Of a DNA stretch of 64,000 nucleotides, positions 50,500 through 59,232 are shown in pieces; position 1 is the first letter of the stretch; the number at the start of each line of letters is the position of its first letter. Made by a program: the position numbers and the translations under genes. Source of the DNA: Streptomyces smyrnaeus (GTDB lineage Bacteria > Actinomycetota > Actinomycetes > Streptomycetales > Streptomycetaceae). The DNA is taken from assembly GCF_017676345.1 (NCBI RefSeq), contig NZ_JAFFZM010000005.1:305112-369111 (forward strand), read 5' to 3'. The notes beneath the pieces were generated by a model. It ran no database searches. It was given only the letters and a program-made list of their open reading frames with translations, and was not told the DNA's origin.

Positions 50500-50625
50500 G
50501 GTGAGGGGCTGCCCCTGCCTGCTGCATCGCGGGCTGCGGGAGTGTCGTGGCTGTGGGGGCACCCCCTGCTCGAAGAGCTTGGGGGAGCAGTTCCCCGCGC
50601 CCCTGAGGGGCGCAGCCGTGCGGGC
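50500..50625. repeat. GC-rich repeat element 3' of gmd (copy B)
   Basis: GAGGGGCTGCCCCTG, CATCGCGGGCTGCGGGAGTG, GTGGGGGCACCCCCTGCTCG, AAGAGCTTGGGGGAGCAG and TTCCCCGCGCCCCTGAGGGG follow each other. Reverse-complemented, the same modules recur in copies A and C. It sits directly 3' of the gmd stop (minus strand), in the same relative orientation as copies A and C to their upstream genes. Confidence 0.7.
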
Positions 50626-50627
50626 CG

Positions 50628-51644
50628 TCAGCCGTGATCAATGCGGACCGCCGCGCCCGAGAGCTCCGCTTCCAGCGCGGAGATGTCGGCCTCCACCATG
50701 ATCCGGGCCAACTCCCCCCACATCACCCGCGGTTTCCAGCCCAGCCGGGCCTCCGCCTTGGTCGCGTCGCCGATCAGCGCGTCGACCTCGGCGGGCCGCT
50801 GGTAGACGGGGTCGAACCGCACATGGTCCTGCCAGTCCAGACCACCGGCCCGGAAGGCCTCCCGCAGGAACTCCCGCACCGTCGTGGGGACCCCGGTGGC
50901 GACGACGTAGTCGTCGGGCTCGTCGGCCTGCAGCATCAGCCACATCGCCTCGACGTACTCGGGCGCATAGCCCCAGTCGCGTACCGCGTCCAGATTGCCC
51001 AGGTACAGATGTCGTTGCAGCCCGGCCCGGATCCGGGCGACGGCGCGGGTGATCTTGCGGGTCACAAAGGTCTCGCCGCGCCGTGGCGACTCGTGGTTGA
51101 ACAGGATGCCGTTCACCGCGAACAGGCCGTAGGCCTCGCGGTAGTTGACGGTGGACCAGTAGCTGAACACCTTGGCGCAGCCGTAGGGGCTGCGCGGGTG
51201 GAACGGTGTCGCCTCGTGCTGCGGTGGTGGGGCCGCGCCGAACATCTCCGAGGACGACGCCTGGTAGATGCGGGTGTCGATCCCGCTGGCCCGGATCGCC
51301 TCCAGCAGCCGCACCGTGCCCATGCCGGTGACGTCTCCGGTGTAGAGGGGGGAGTCGAAGGAGACCCGCACATGGGACTGGGCGCCGAGGTTGTAGACCT
51401 CGTCGGGGCGCAGATCGCGGAGCAGGTTGACCAGGGCGACGCCGTCGGCGAGGTCGGCGTGGTGCAGGACCAGACAGCGGCCCTCGTCGTGCGGGTCCTG
51501 GTACAGGTGGTCGAGACGGCCGGTGTTGAAGGACGAGGAGCGGCGGACCAGGCCGTGCACCGTGTAGCCCTTGCCGAGCAGGAGTTCGGTCAGATACGAC
51601 CCGTCCTGGCCCGTGATGCCGGTGATCAGTGCGCTCTTGGGCAT
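50628..51644 (-). CDS. gmd: GDP-mannose 4,6-dehydratase
   Basis: This 338-residue extended SDR has [19 protein letters not shown] (residues 5-23) for cofactor binding. Further signatures are [40 protein letters not shown] (about 128) and YGCAK (catalytic Tyr/Lys, about 155). [17 protein letters not shown] also matches Gmd. It converts GDP-D-mannose to GDP-4-keto-6-deoxy-mannose, the first step to GDP-L-fucose or GDP-rhamnose. It is divergent from fcl, and together they supply a deoxyhexose for the polymer. Confidence 0.95.
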   Translation of the reverse strand: MPKSALITGITGQDGSYLTELLLGKGYTVHGLVRRSSSFNTGRLDHLYQDPHDEGRCLVLHHADLADGVALVNLLRDLRPDEVYNLGAQSHVRVSFDSPLYTGDVTGMGTVRLLEAIRASGIDTRIYQASSSEMFGAAPPPQHEATPFHPRSPYGCAKVFSYWSTVNYREAYGLFAVNGILFNHESPRRGETFVTRKITRAVARIRAGLQRHLYLGNLDAVRDWGYAPEYVEAMWLMLQADEPDDYVVATGVPTTVREFLREAFRAGGLDWQDHVRFDPVYQRPAEVDALIGDATKAEARLGWKPRVMWGELARIMVEADISALEAELSGAAVRIDHG

Positions 51645-51772
51645 GTGCCGCCGTCCTGAGTCAGATCGAGGGTGGAGGGGTGGGCCGCGACGGAACCGCG
51701 CGGACTGTTCGTTACGTTCTCTTTGTCGGCTATCTCCCCGAACGGGGGCGGCTGCTGGCAGAATCCGGCAGC

Positions 51773-52771
51773 ATGACGCCGAGACCGCACTCCGCCGAGC
51801 CCGCCCCGGACGACGCCGCAGCCGAGTCCCCGCACGGCGGCTCTCTGCTGCCGCCCGGAGCGCGGGTGTTCGTCGCGGGCCACCGCGGGCTGGTCGGCTC
51901 GGCCGTGGCCCGCCGGCTGGCCGCGGAGGGGTACGAGGTGCTGACCTGCGACCGCACGGCGCTCGACCTGCGCGACGCGGACCGCACCCGGCGCCGGCTG
52001 GGCGAGCTGCGGCCGGACGCGGTGGTGCTGGCGGCGGCCAAGGTCGGCGGCATCATGGCCAACAAGACGCAGCCCGTGCCGTTCCTGGAGGACAATCTCC
52101 GCATCCAGCTCAGCGTCGTGGCGGGCGCGCACGCGGCGGGCGTACCGCGGCTGCTGTTCCTGGGCTCGTCCTGCATCTACCCCAAGCACGCCCCGCAGCC
52201 GATCACCGAAGAGGCCCTGCTCACCGGCGCCCTGGAGCCGACGAACGAGCCCTATGCGCTGGCGAAGATCGCGGGCCTCACCCAGATCCGCGCCTACCGC
52301 GAGCAGTACGGCGCCTCCTACATCTCGGCCATGCCCACCAATCTCTACGGCCCCGGCGACAACTTCGACCTGGAGACCTCGCACGTCCTGCCCGCGCTCG
52401 TCCGCCGCTTCCACGAAGCACGGCGGGACCGGGCCCCGCGGGTGGTGCTGTGGGGCAGCGGTACACCGCGCCGCGAGTTCCTGCACGTCGACGATCTGGC
52501 GCGGGCCTGCCTGCTGCTGCTGCGCCGCTACGACGAGGCGACGCCGGTCAACGTGGGCTGCGGCGAGGACCTGACGATTGCCGCGCTCGCCGAGACGGTG
52601 CGGGACGTGGTCGGCTTCGACGGTGACATCGGGTGGGACACCAGCCGCCCGGACGGCACCCCGCGCAAGCTGCTGGACGTCTCGCGGCTGTCGAAGCTGG
52701 GCTTCCGCCCGCAGATTCCGCTCCGCGAAGGGATACGTGCGACGTACGAGTGGTGGCTGACGTCGTCGTAA
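51773..52771 (+). CDS. fcl: GDP-L-fucose synthase
   Basis: This 332-residue protein has an about 27-residue disordered N-terminus, then [18 protein letters not shown] (about residues 31-48). [20 protein letters not shown] and the catalytic [15 protein letters not shown] (about 130) follow. [12 protein letters not shown] (about 160) and [22 protein letters not shown] also match GDP-fucose synthases (epimerase-reductase). It completes GDP-L-fucose synthesis from the Gmd product. It is divergent from gmd, with about 130 bases between the starts. A repeat element follows its stop. Confidence 0.94.
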   Translation: MTPRPHSAEPAPDDAAAESPHGGSLLPPGARVFVAGHRGLVGSAVARRLAAEGYEVLTCDRTALDLRDADRTRRRLGELRPDAVVLAAAKVGGIMANKTQPVPFLEDNLRIQLSVVAGAHAAGVPRLLFLGSSCIYPKHAPQPITEEALLTGALEPTNEPYALAKIAGLTQIRAYREQYGASYISAMPTNLYGPGDNFDLETSHVLPALVRRFHEARRDRAPRVVLWGSGTPRREFLHVDDLARACLLLLRRYDEATPVNVGCGEDLTIAALAETVRDVVGFDGDIGWDTSRPDGTPRKLLDVSRLSKLGFRPQIPLREGIRATYEWWLTSS

Positions 52772-52885
52772 GGGGCGCCCCGAAGGGGCGCGGGGAACTG
52801 CGCGCTCGGCCCCCGCACACCCGCAGCCCGCGATGCGCCCAACGGGGCAGCCCCTCCCCGGCAACAAGCGGCACCCCGCACCTAC
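52772..52885. repeat. GC-rich repeat element 3' of fcl (copy C)
   Basis: GGGGCGCGGGGAACTGCGCG, CCCCCGCACACCCGCAGCCC and CGCGATGCGCCCAACGGGGC follow the fcl stop. Reverse-complemented they match copy B nearly throughout, so gmd and fcl are bracketed by inverted copies, each just past a gene end. Confidence 0.7.
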
Positions 52886-52893
52886 CGCACCCA

Positions 52894-54408
52894 TCAGTAC
52901 GCCCCCCGTCCGTCGACCACGGCCCGCACCGTGCGGGCCAGCAGATCCAGGTCCCCGGTCAGCGACCAGTTGTCCGCGTACCGCAGATCCAGCGCCAGGC
53001 TCTCGTCCCAGGACAGGTCGGAGCGTCCGCTGACCTGCCACGGTCCGGTCAGTCCCGGCTTGACCAGCAGCCTTCGTAGCGCCGTCGGCCCGTAGGCGGC
53101 CACCTCTTCCGGCAGCGGGGGCCGTGGACCGACCAGGGACATCTCGCCGCGCAGCACGTTCCACAGCTGCGGCAGCTCGTCGAGGGAGGTGCGGCGCAGC
53201 ACCCGCCCCACCCGGGTGACCCGGGGGTCGGCCCGCATCTTGAACAGCGGTCCGTCCACCTCGTTCGCGGCGGCGAGCTGGGGCCGCAACCGCTCCGCGT
53301 CCACCGCCATGGAGCGGAACTTCCACATGGTGAAGGGCGCACCGCGGTGGCCGATCCGGGTCTGCCGGTAGAGCGCCGGTCCCACCGAGTCGAGCCGTAT
53401 CGCCGCTGCGACGATCCCGAACACCGGGGCGAGCAGCACCAGTCCCAGTGCGGCGCCGATCCGGTCGAGCGCCGCCTTGAGGACGACCTGCGGGCCGCGC
53501 CGCACCGGTGGGTCCACATGCAGCAGATGCAGCCCGGCGGCCGTGGACGGGCGCACCCTGCGCAGCGCCACGTCGGCCAGCCCGGAGGCGACCACCAGCG
53601 GCAGCCCCGCGTCCTGCACCGCCCAGGTCAGCGCGCGCAGCCGCGCACCGCTCAACAGTGAGCCGCAAGCCACCAGTACGGTCTCGGCGCCGTGCAGCCG
53701 CGCCGCCGAGACCACGGCCGCCCCGTCCGTGCCACCGCCGTCCGGCCCCTCCGGGTCGGCCTCCAGCCCTCCGGTCTCGGGGACGCCGCTGCGGTTGGGC
53801 GTCGGTCCGACCGGTACCGCGCCGATGACGACGTACGGGTGGTCCGTACGGCTGGCCAGTTGCTCCACCACCCGGTCCACTGCGCCGCCCTCGCCCACGA
53901 CCAGCGCCCGCCGCACGGCGTGCGCTTCGCGGCGCTGGTTGGTCAGATGGCGATGCGTCAGCGACCGGCAGACCGTGGTGAGCGCCGGTGCGGGCAACAG
54001 CGCGAGCAGCGCGACGGCGGGAGGCGAGTTCTCGCCCGTCAGCACGCGGAGGACGGCGAGCAGCCCGAGCAGCGTCAGCCAGTCCCGCAGGGTGGTCAGC
54101 ACCCCGCGGGTCTCGCCGAGCCAGCGCCGTCCGTAGCGCCGGTGCGCGGCCCGCACGGCCAACCAGGCGAGCGTGGCCGTCGCGGTGGCCGCGGCGGTGT
54201 GCGGCTGTCCGGCCTGGTGGAAGACCGACGCCACCGGAAGGGCGATGCCGAGCGCGTCGACGGCCAGCGAAACGGGCCGGTACCAGCCGGACTTGTCCTG
54301 GCTGCGGTGCGCACCGGGCCGCACCGGCTCCTGGCCGCTCTTCCTTCTCCCCGCCACCGGCTCGGCCGGTCTCCCCGTCTCGGACACGAAAGCGAAGTCG
54401 CGCCGCAT
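52894..54408 (-). CDS. Polyprenyl-phosphate hexose-1-phosphate transferase (WbaP/WcaJ-like)
   Basis: This 504-residue protein has four N-terminal membrane helices (about residues 45-160). A Rossmann-like middle domain (RRALVVGEGGAVDRVVEQL, about 168) follows, then a further helix near 325. The C-terminal transferase domain shows LDRIGAALGLVLLAPV, TMWKFRSM (about 365) and RTSLDELPQLWNVLRGEMSLVGPRPPLPEE. It attaches the first sugar phosphate to undecaprenyl phosphate and so starts the exopolysaccharide repeat unit. An ATG after GGGGGGG is used as start. Confidence 0.92.
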   Translation of the reverse strand: MRRDFAFVSETGRPAEPVAGRRKSGQEPVRPGAHRSQDKSGWYRPVSLAVDALGIALPVASVFHQAGQPHTAAATATATLAWLAVRAAHRRYGRRWLGETRGVLTTLRDWLTLLGLLAVLRVLTGENSPPAVALLALLPAPALTTVCRSLTHRHLTNQRREAHAVRRALVVGEGGAVDRVVEQLASRTDHPYVVIGAVPVGPTPNRSGVPETGGLEADPEGPDGGGTDGAAVVSAARLHGAETVLVACGSLLSGARLRALTWAVQDAGLPLVVASGLADVALRRVRPSTAAGLHLLHVDPPVRRGPQVVLKAALDRIGAALGLVLLAPVFGIVAAAIRLDSVGPALYRQTRIGHRGAPFTMWKFRSMAVDAERLRPQLAAANEVDGPLFKMRADPRVTRVGRVLRRTSLDELPQLWNVLRGEMSLVGPRPPLPEEVAAYGPTALRRLLVKPGLTGPWQVSGRSDLSWDESLALDLRYADNWSLTGDLDLLARTVRAVVDGRGAY

Positions 54409-54643
54409 GAACCCCCCCAGGTACGCGGAACCTCCGCAGCGCACCGAACCCCGCCCCCATTTGTCGGGATGCGCCGACTTCCCAGACCTTAGGACATATG
54501 AGCACTCTGCGTGTCCATGTGTTCACTTCCCCATGAGAAGTGCGGAGAGTGTGGTGGGGGTTGTCAGGCAGTGCGCGTAGATTCCGGGCGATTCCCCGCA
54601 CGGAATCCCCACCCGAGGACGGTGCTCCTCGACTGCGGGCTTG

Positions 54644-54665
54644 ACCTTGACGCAGGCGGCAGGGT
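54644..54665. promoter_or_regulatory. MerR-type imperfect dyad upstream of the SDR gene
   Basis: ACCTTGACGCAGGCGGCAGGGT matches its own reverse complement at 16 of 22 positions, the length and style of a MerR operator. It lies directly before the SDR start, and a MerR gene follows the SDR gene. The spacing to a clear -10 hexamer could not be confirmed. Confidence 0.5.
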
Positions 54666-54679
54666 TCGAGGATGCGGCC

Positions 54680-55462
54680 ATGAACGAGACCACCGAGAGC
54701 ACCGCCTCGCCGCAGCCCCGTACCGTCGTCGTCACCGGTGCCGGAACCGGTATCGGGCGCGCCACGGCGCGTGCCTTCGCCGCGCAGGGAGCACACGTCT
54801 TCGCCGTCGGCCGCCGTACGGCACCGCTCCAGGAGACCGCCGCCGAGCCCGGCCCCGGCGCCATCACCCCGTTCGCCGCCGATGTCACCGATGAGGACGC
54901 GCCCGAGCGCATCGTGGTTGCCGCGCTGGAGTCGACCGGACGGCTCGATGTCCTCGTCAACAACGCGGGGATCGTCGGCGGCGACAGCCTGGGCGACTAC
55001 ACCCGCGCGAGCATCGAGGCGCAGCTGACCACCAACCTCACCGCGCCGGTACTGCTGACCCAGGCCGCGCTCGCCGCGCTGAAGGCGGCCCCGGCGGGCG
55101 GCGTGGTCGTCAACGTCAGCACCTCCATCGGGCAGCGCGCCTGGCCGGGCAACTCGCTGTACGCCGCGAGCAAGACGGCGCTCGAACTGCTCACCCGCAG
55201 CTGGGCGGTGGAGCTGGCGCCGCACGGCGTCCGGGTGGCAGCGGTGGCGCCGGGCGCCATCGACACCCCGATCGGCGAGCACCGCGGCCTCGGTCCCGAA
55301 CAGCGCGAGGCGATCCGGGAGTGGCAGATCGCCCACACCCCGCTGGGCCGCGTCGGCCGGCCGGAGGAAGTGGCCTGGGCCGTGGTGGGTCTGGCCGCGC
55401 CCGAGGCGTCGTTCGTCACCGGCGTCGTGCTGCCGGTGGACGGCGGCGCGGTGCTGGCGTGA
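54680..55462 (+). CDS. Short-chain dehydrogenase paired with a MerR regulator
   Basis: This 260-residue SDR has VVVTGAGTGIGRATA (about residue 18), NNAGIVGG (about 97), VVNVSTS with the catalytic Ser, and YAASKTALE (about 160). The C-terminal FVTGVVLPVDGG is typical for classical SDRs. Such SDR-MerR pairs often respond to reactive carbonyls or drugs. The MerR gene lies 86 bases downstream on the same strand. Confidence 0.9.
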   Translation: MNETTESTASPQPRTVVVTGAGTGIGRATARAFAAQGAHVFAVGRRTAPLQETAAEPGPGAITPFAADVTDEDAPERIVVAALESTGRLDVLVNNAGIVGGDSLGDYTRASIEAQLTTNLTAPVLLTQAALAALKAAPAGGVVVNVSTSIGQRAWPGNSLYAASKTALELLTRSWAVELAPHGVRVAAVAPGAIDTPIGEHRGLGPEQREAIREWQIAHTPLGRVGRPEEVAWAVVGLAAPEASFVTGVVLPVDGGAVLA

Positions 55463-55548
55463 CCCGGGCCGTCCCGGCCGTGCGGCCGGCCGGGACACCA
55501 CTCCCTCGGGGAGCCGTGATACCACTTCCTGCGAGAGGTGGTGGCGGT

Positions 55549-55911
55549 ATGCGGATCGGGGAGCTGGCACGGCGTACGGGGACGACGGCGCGGGCGCTGC
55601 GCCACTACGAGCAGGCCGGGCTGCTCACCTCCGAGCGCGCACCCAACGGCTACCGCGTCTACGACGCCGCTGCCGAGGTGCGCGTCGGCAACATCCGCTA
55701 CCTCCTCGACGCCGGGCTGACCTTGGAGGATGTCGGCTTCTTCGCCCCTTGCCTGGACGGTGACCTGGCCGCCGCCCCGCCCTCCCCGGAGGGCCTGCGC
55801 GTCGCCGAGCAGCGGCTCGCCGTTCTGGAGGCGCGGATCGCCGCCCAGGTCGCGGCCCGCGACCGCCTTCGCGAGGCCCTGCGCGGGGCGGCGGCGGGGG
55901 TGGCGGTCTGA
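55549..55911 (+). CDS. MerR-family transcriptional regulator
   Basis: This 120-residue protein has the winged helix-turn-helix MRIGELARRTGTTARALRHYEQAGLL and RVYDAAAEVRVGNIRYLLDAGL. A short dimerisation helix (RLAVLEARIAAQVAARDRLREAL) follows. No metal-binding cysteine array is seen apart from one Cys in APCLDG, so it is an organic-effector type rather than a metal sensor. It probably controls the upstream SDR gene by the dyad at that promoter. Confidence 0.9.
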   Translation: MRIGELARRTGTTARALRHYEQAGLLTSERAPNGYRVYDAAAEVRVGNIRYLLDAGLTLEDVGFFAPCLDGDLAAAPPSPEGLRVAEQRLAVLEARIAAQVAARDRLREALRGAAAGVAV

Positions 55912-55918
55912 GTCCGGG

Positions 55919-56857
55919 TCAGTCCCTCGCGGTCGGCCCGCTTCCGGGGATGGGCGTCAGCCGGTAGCCGTCGGCGGGGGTTCCGGCGACGTGGCCCGCG
56001 GTGGGCGGCGGGAAGTGCGTGCCCAGGACGAGGGTGCCGGTGCCGGCGAGCGAGGCGAGCAGCGAGCGCCGGGTGGCCTCGGACCGTGCCGGGTCGATGT
56101 CCACGCAGCTGCCGATGCCCGGCTCCGGAAACTGGACCGGGTGGTGGATGCAGTCGCCGGTGATCAGGGCTGTGGCGCCCTGGTCGGTGAGCTGGACGGC
56201 GAGGTGGCCGGGGGTGTGTCCGGGGGTGGGGAGCAGCCGCAGACCCGGGACGACCTCATGGCCCTCGTCCGGGAGGTGGACGAGGTCGAGCAGACCGGCG
56301 TCCTCGACCGGCTGCACGGAGTCGCGGAACATCTGCGCCCGCGCCTCGTCCATGGCGTATCCGGCCCAGAACTCCCGCTCGGTGCGCGAGGTGAGATAGC
56401 GCGCGTTCGGGAAGGTGGGCACCCAGGCGCCGGCCGCCTTGCGGGTGTTCCAGCCGACGTGGTCGGTGTGCAGATGGGTCAGGATCACCAGGTCGATGGA
56501 GTCCGGGGGGAATCCGGCGTCGGTGAGGCGCTGGAGGTAGTCGGTGCGCAGATCGTGCCAGGCGGGGTTCGCCCGGGTCTTGCCGTTGCCGATGCCGGTG
56601 TCGACGAGGACCCGCAGCCCGTCGATCGAGAAGGCGAAGCTGTGGCTGGCCAGCCGCAGCACACCGGACGGGTCGGCGAAGTCGGGCCGCAGCCACTCGT
56701 GCCGGGCGACGACCTGGGCGGTGGCGTCGGGCAGCAGCCAGCGCCCGGTCGGGGGCGGCAGCGGCACCTCGTCCACCCGGTGGATCCTGAGGTCTCCCAC
56801 GGTCCAGGAGGGGGCCGCGAGCCCGGTGCTCTCGGAATTAAAGCTAACGGTTTGCAT
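55919..56857 (-). CDS. MBL-fold metallo-hydrolase
   Basis: This 312-residue protein has the zinc motif THLHTDHVGW (about residues 125-134), plus PTPGHTPGH (about 210) and ITGDCIHHPVQ (about 230), completing the metal site. LVDTGIGNGK precedes it. It may be a lactonase or esterase-like hydrolase; quorum-signal lactonases belong to this family, but the substrate is unknown. The ATG falls inside an operator-like repeat, and the gene is divergent from the amidase pair. Confidence 0.88.
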   Translation of the reverse strand: MQTVSFNSESTGLAAPSWTVGDLRIHRVDEVPLPPPTGRWLLPDATAQVVARHEWLRPDFADPSGVLRLASHSFAFSIDGLRVLVDTGIGNGKTRANPAWHDLRTDYLQRLTDAGFPPDSIDLVILTHLHTDHVGWNTRKAAGAWVPTFPNARYLTSRTEREFWAGYAMDEARAQMFRDSVQPVEDAGLLDLVHLPDEGHEVVPGLRLLPTPGHTPGHLAVQLTDQGATALITGDCIHHPVQFPEPGIGSCVDIDPARSEATRRSLLASLAGTGTLVLGTHFPPPTAGHVAGTPADGYRLTPIPGSGPTARD

Positions 56858-56862
56858 TAAGC
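56843..56862. promoter_or_regulatory. Operator-like site 1 in the MBL / amidase divergent promoter
   Basis: GCTAACGGTTTGCATTAAGC covers the MBL start codon. Its reverse complement aligns with site 2 (with one inserted base), sharing GCT.AA.GCAAA...GTTAGC. Binding here would block the MBL transcript. Confidence 0.6.
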
Positions 56863-56883
56863 CACCGTAGCTTCTACCGTGCA

Positions 56884-56902
56884 GCTAACGCAAAAGGTTA
56901 GC
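56884..56902. promoter_or_regulatory. Operator-like site 2 upstream of the amidase genes
   Basis: GCTAACGCAAAAGGTTAGC is a 19-base element with perfect 6-base arms GCTAAC/GTTAGC. It lies 28 bases upstream of the small gene that precedes the amidase. A related site lies at the downstream TetR gene. Confidence 0.65.
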
Positions 56903-56930
56903 TTTTGCTGTCGAGCCAGGGAGAACACCC

Positions 56931-57167
56931 ATGCCTGCTGCCGAACTCACACCGCCCGAAGCGGCCCGCTGGGCCGCCCGCACCGGGCTGCCACTGCCCG
57001 CCGACCGCCACGCGGAGGTCGCCGCCACCGCCGACCACATCCACTCCGTCGTCTCCGTCCTGCGCGAGCTGGACTTCGGCGACACTCCCCCCGCGGCCGA
57101 CTACCGCGCGGCGGAAGAGGGCGACCAGCAGCGCGCCGGGACGGGGGAGAACAATGCAGCCGTATGA
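56931..57167 (+). CDS. Small amidase-associated protein (AtzG/GatC-like, DUF4089-like)
   Basis: This 78-residue helical protein starts at ATG and has the segments AADHIHSVVSVLRELDFGDTPPA-like (DHIHSVVSVLRELDF) and WAARTGLPLP. It overlaps the amidase start by 14 bases. Short helical partners of this kind bind amidases in GatCA and AtzGE-type pairs. The close coupling supports a subunit role; no activity of its own is expected. Confidence 0.68.
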   Translation: MPAAELTPPEAARWAARTGLPLPADRHAEVAATADHIHSVVSVLRELDFGDTPPAADYRAAEEGDQQRAGTGENNAAV

Positions 57168-58611
57168 ACTGTCCCTGACCGCCGCCGCGGACCGGATCCG
57201 GACCCGGCAGCTGTCCCCCGTCGAACTGGTGGACTCGGTGCTGGACCGGATCGAGCGCACCGAACCGCACCTGCGGGCGTATGTGACGGTGACGGCCGAC
57301 CGGGCCCGCAGCTCGGCGCGCCGCGCCGAGCAGGAGTTGTCCGCGGGCCGCGCCGCCGGGCCGCTGCCGGGCATCCCCATGGGGCTGAAGGACATGATCG
57401 ACGTGGCCGGAGTGGCGACCACCGGCAGCTCCCGGGTGCGGGAAGGACACCGGGCCGACGCCGACAGCACGGCCGCCGCGCGCCTGACCGCGGCCGGTGC
57501 GGCCCTGGTGGGCAAGACCCACACGCACGAGTTCGCCTACGGCCTCACCACTCCGCAGACCAGGAACGCCTGGGACCAGGAGCGGGTGGCCGGAGGATCG
57601 AGCGGCGGCTCGGCCGTCGCCGTGGCGGCCGGTGCGGCCACCTTCGCGCTGGGCACCGACACCGGCGGATCGATCCGGGTGCCCGCCGCGCTGAACGGCA
57701 TCGTCGGCCTCAAGCCGACCTACGGCCTCGTCCCCCGGCACGGCGTGACCTCGCTGTCCTGGTCACTCGACCACGTCGGCCCGCTCACCCGCACCGTCGA
57801 GGACGCGGCGGCCGTCCTGGCAGCCCTGGCCGGTGACGCACCGCGCGATCCCGCGTCCGCGCCCACACCGTCCACCGACCGGCAGCCGGACGCCGACATG
57901 GACCTCACCGGGCTGCGCGTCGGCGTGCCGGTCAACTACTACTTCGACCACGTCGACCCCGAGGTGGAGGCCGCGGTCCGGCGGGCCGTGGACCGGCTGG
58001 CCGAGCTCGGCGCACACCTCGTCGACGTCGAGATCCCGATGACCCGCTACATCCAGGCTGTCCAGTGGGGCCTGATGGTCCCCGAGGCCACCGCGTACCA
58101 CGAACGGACACTGCGCTCCGTACCCGAGCGCTACGCGGCGGATGTACGCATCCTCCTCGAAGCCGGCGAACTGATGCCGGCGGGGGACTATCTGCGCGCC
58201 CAGCGCGCCCGCACGCTCATGCGGCGCAGCTGGCTGAGCACGCTGGAGGAGGTGGACGTCATCGCGGCGCCGACCGTGCCCACGACCGCGGCCAAGGCCG
58301 ACCAGCCCACCCTCACCTGGCCCGACGGCACCGTCGAGACCGTCTCGGACGCCTATGTGCGCCTCTCGGCGCCGGCCAACATCACCGGGCTGCCCGCGCT
58401 GACCCTGCCGGTCGGCCACGACAGGGCGGGAATGCCGATCGGGATGCAGCTGATGGGACGGCCCCAGAGCGAGGCGGTGCTGCTGCGCGCGGGGCACGCC
58501 TACGAGCGGACCGGGCCGCCCCGCACCCTGGCCCCGGTGGGCGGCACCGCCCCGGACGGCACCGCACCGGGCGGTCCGGCCGCGGCCGTTGACGCAATGA
58601 CTTTGCTTTAG
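57154..58611 (+). CDS. Amidase-signature family hydrolase
   Basis: This 485-residue protein carries the Ser-cisSer-Lys catalytic triad: GIPMGLKDMIDVAG (Lys, about residue 79), GGSSGGSAVAVAAG (cis-Ser, about 149-152) and GTDTGGSIRVPAA (nucleophilic Ser, about 173). It hydrolyses an amide, perhaps an allophanate- or indoleacetamide-like substrate. The C-terminus ends in a Gly/Pro-rich tail without an extra domain. It follows the small AtzG-like gene and precedes a TetR gene. Confidence 0.92.
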   Translation: MQPYELSLTAAADRIRTRQLSPVELVDSVLDRIERTEPHLRAYVTVTADRARSSARRAEQELSAGRAAGPLPGIPMGLKDMIDVAGVATTGSSRVREGHRADADSTAAARLTAAGAALVGKTHTHEFAYGLTTPQTRNAWDQERVAGGSSGGSAVAVAAGAATFALGTDTGGSIRVPAALNGIVGLKPTYGLVPRHGVTSLSWSLDHVGPLTRTVEDAAAVLAALAGDAPRDPASAPTPSTDRQPDADMDLTGLRVGVPVNYYFDHVDPEVEAAVRRAVDRLAELGAHLVDVEIPMTRYIQAVQWGLMVPEATAYHERTLRSVPERYAADVRILLEAGELMPAGDYLRAQRARTLMRRSWLSTLEEVDVIAAPTVPTTAAKADQPTLTWPDGTVETVSDAYVRLSAPANITGLPALTLPVGHDRAGMPIGMQLMGRPQSEAVLLRAGHAYERTGPPRTLAPVGGTAPDGTAPGGPAAAVDAMTLL

Positions 58612-58612
58612 C
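58594..58612. promoter_or_regulatory. Operator-like site 3 upstream of the TetR gene
   Basis: GCAATGACTTTGCTTTAGC, reverse-complemented, matches site 2 at 12 of 19 positions including GCTAA and GCAAA. It lies just upstream of the TetR start at 58621 and partly inside the end of the amidase gene. Confidence 0.5.
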
Positions 58613-58620
58613 ATGGCGCC

Positions 58621-59187
58621 ATGGCCAAAGCGATGGCGCGCCCCGGCGGGCGCAGTGCCCGGGTACAGGAAGCGGTGCACGCGGCCGTGCACGAACTCGA
58701 CGCCGAGGTCGGACGGGACGCGCTGACCGTTCCGCTGATCGCGGCCCGTGCCGGAGTCACCCCGTCCACGGTCTACCGCCGCTGGGGCGACCTGCGGGAG
58801 CTGCTCTCGGACGTCGCCGTCGAGCATCTGCGGCCCGAGACCGACCCGGAGGACCACGGCGAACTGGTGGCCGACCTGACCGCCTGGGCCGAGCAGTTCC
58901 TGGACGAGATGGCGTCGCCCCCGGGCCGCGCCTACATCCGCGACGCCCTGCTCGGCGATCCGGACGGAGACAACGCCGGCCAGTGCTCCGCCTACGCCGC
59001 CGAGCAGATCGACGTCATCCTCCGGCGCGCGACCGCCCGTGGGGAGCAGCAGCAGCCCGACGTCGAGACGGTCATCGACCACGTCGTGGCCCCGATGATG
59101 TACCGCATCCTCTTCCGCCCCGGCGCGCTCGACGCCGCCTACGCACGCCGGCTGGTGGCCGACTGCCTGGAGCGGGGGCGGCGATGA
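58621..59187 (+). CDS. TetR-family regulator of the MBL/amidase regulon
   Basis: This 188-residue protein has a TetR helix-turn-helix (about residues 14-60: VHELDAEVGRDALTVPLIA, ARAGVTPSTVYRRWGDLREL) and a helical ligand domain (TetR_C_16-like by pattern). It starts 9 bases after the amidase stop. The three related sites in its own promoter and the divergent MBL/amidase promoter make it their likely repressor. Confidence 0.88.
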   Translation: MAKAMARPGGRSARVQEAVHAAVHELDAEVGRDALTVPLIAARAGVTPSTVYRRWGDLRELLSDVAVEHLRPETDPEDHGELVADLTAWAEQFLDEMASPPGRAYIRDALLGDPDGDNAGQCSAYAAEQIDVILRRATARGEQQQPDVETVIDHVVAPMMYRILFRPGALDAAYARRLVADCLERGRR

Positions 59188-59232
59188 GTCACCTCGTCGC
59201 CGCCCCGGTCGGCCCCGCACGCACCGCGAGGA

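Noticed and set aside
51626..55570. A 1314-residue minus-strand frame covering fcl, the WbaP-like gene region and the SDR
   Set aside because: It is a composite shadow; motif-bearing genes occupy other frames throughout.
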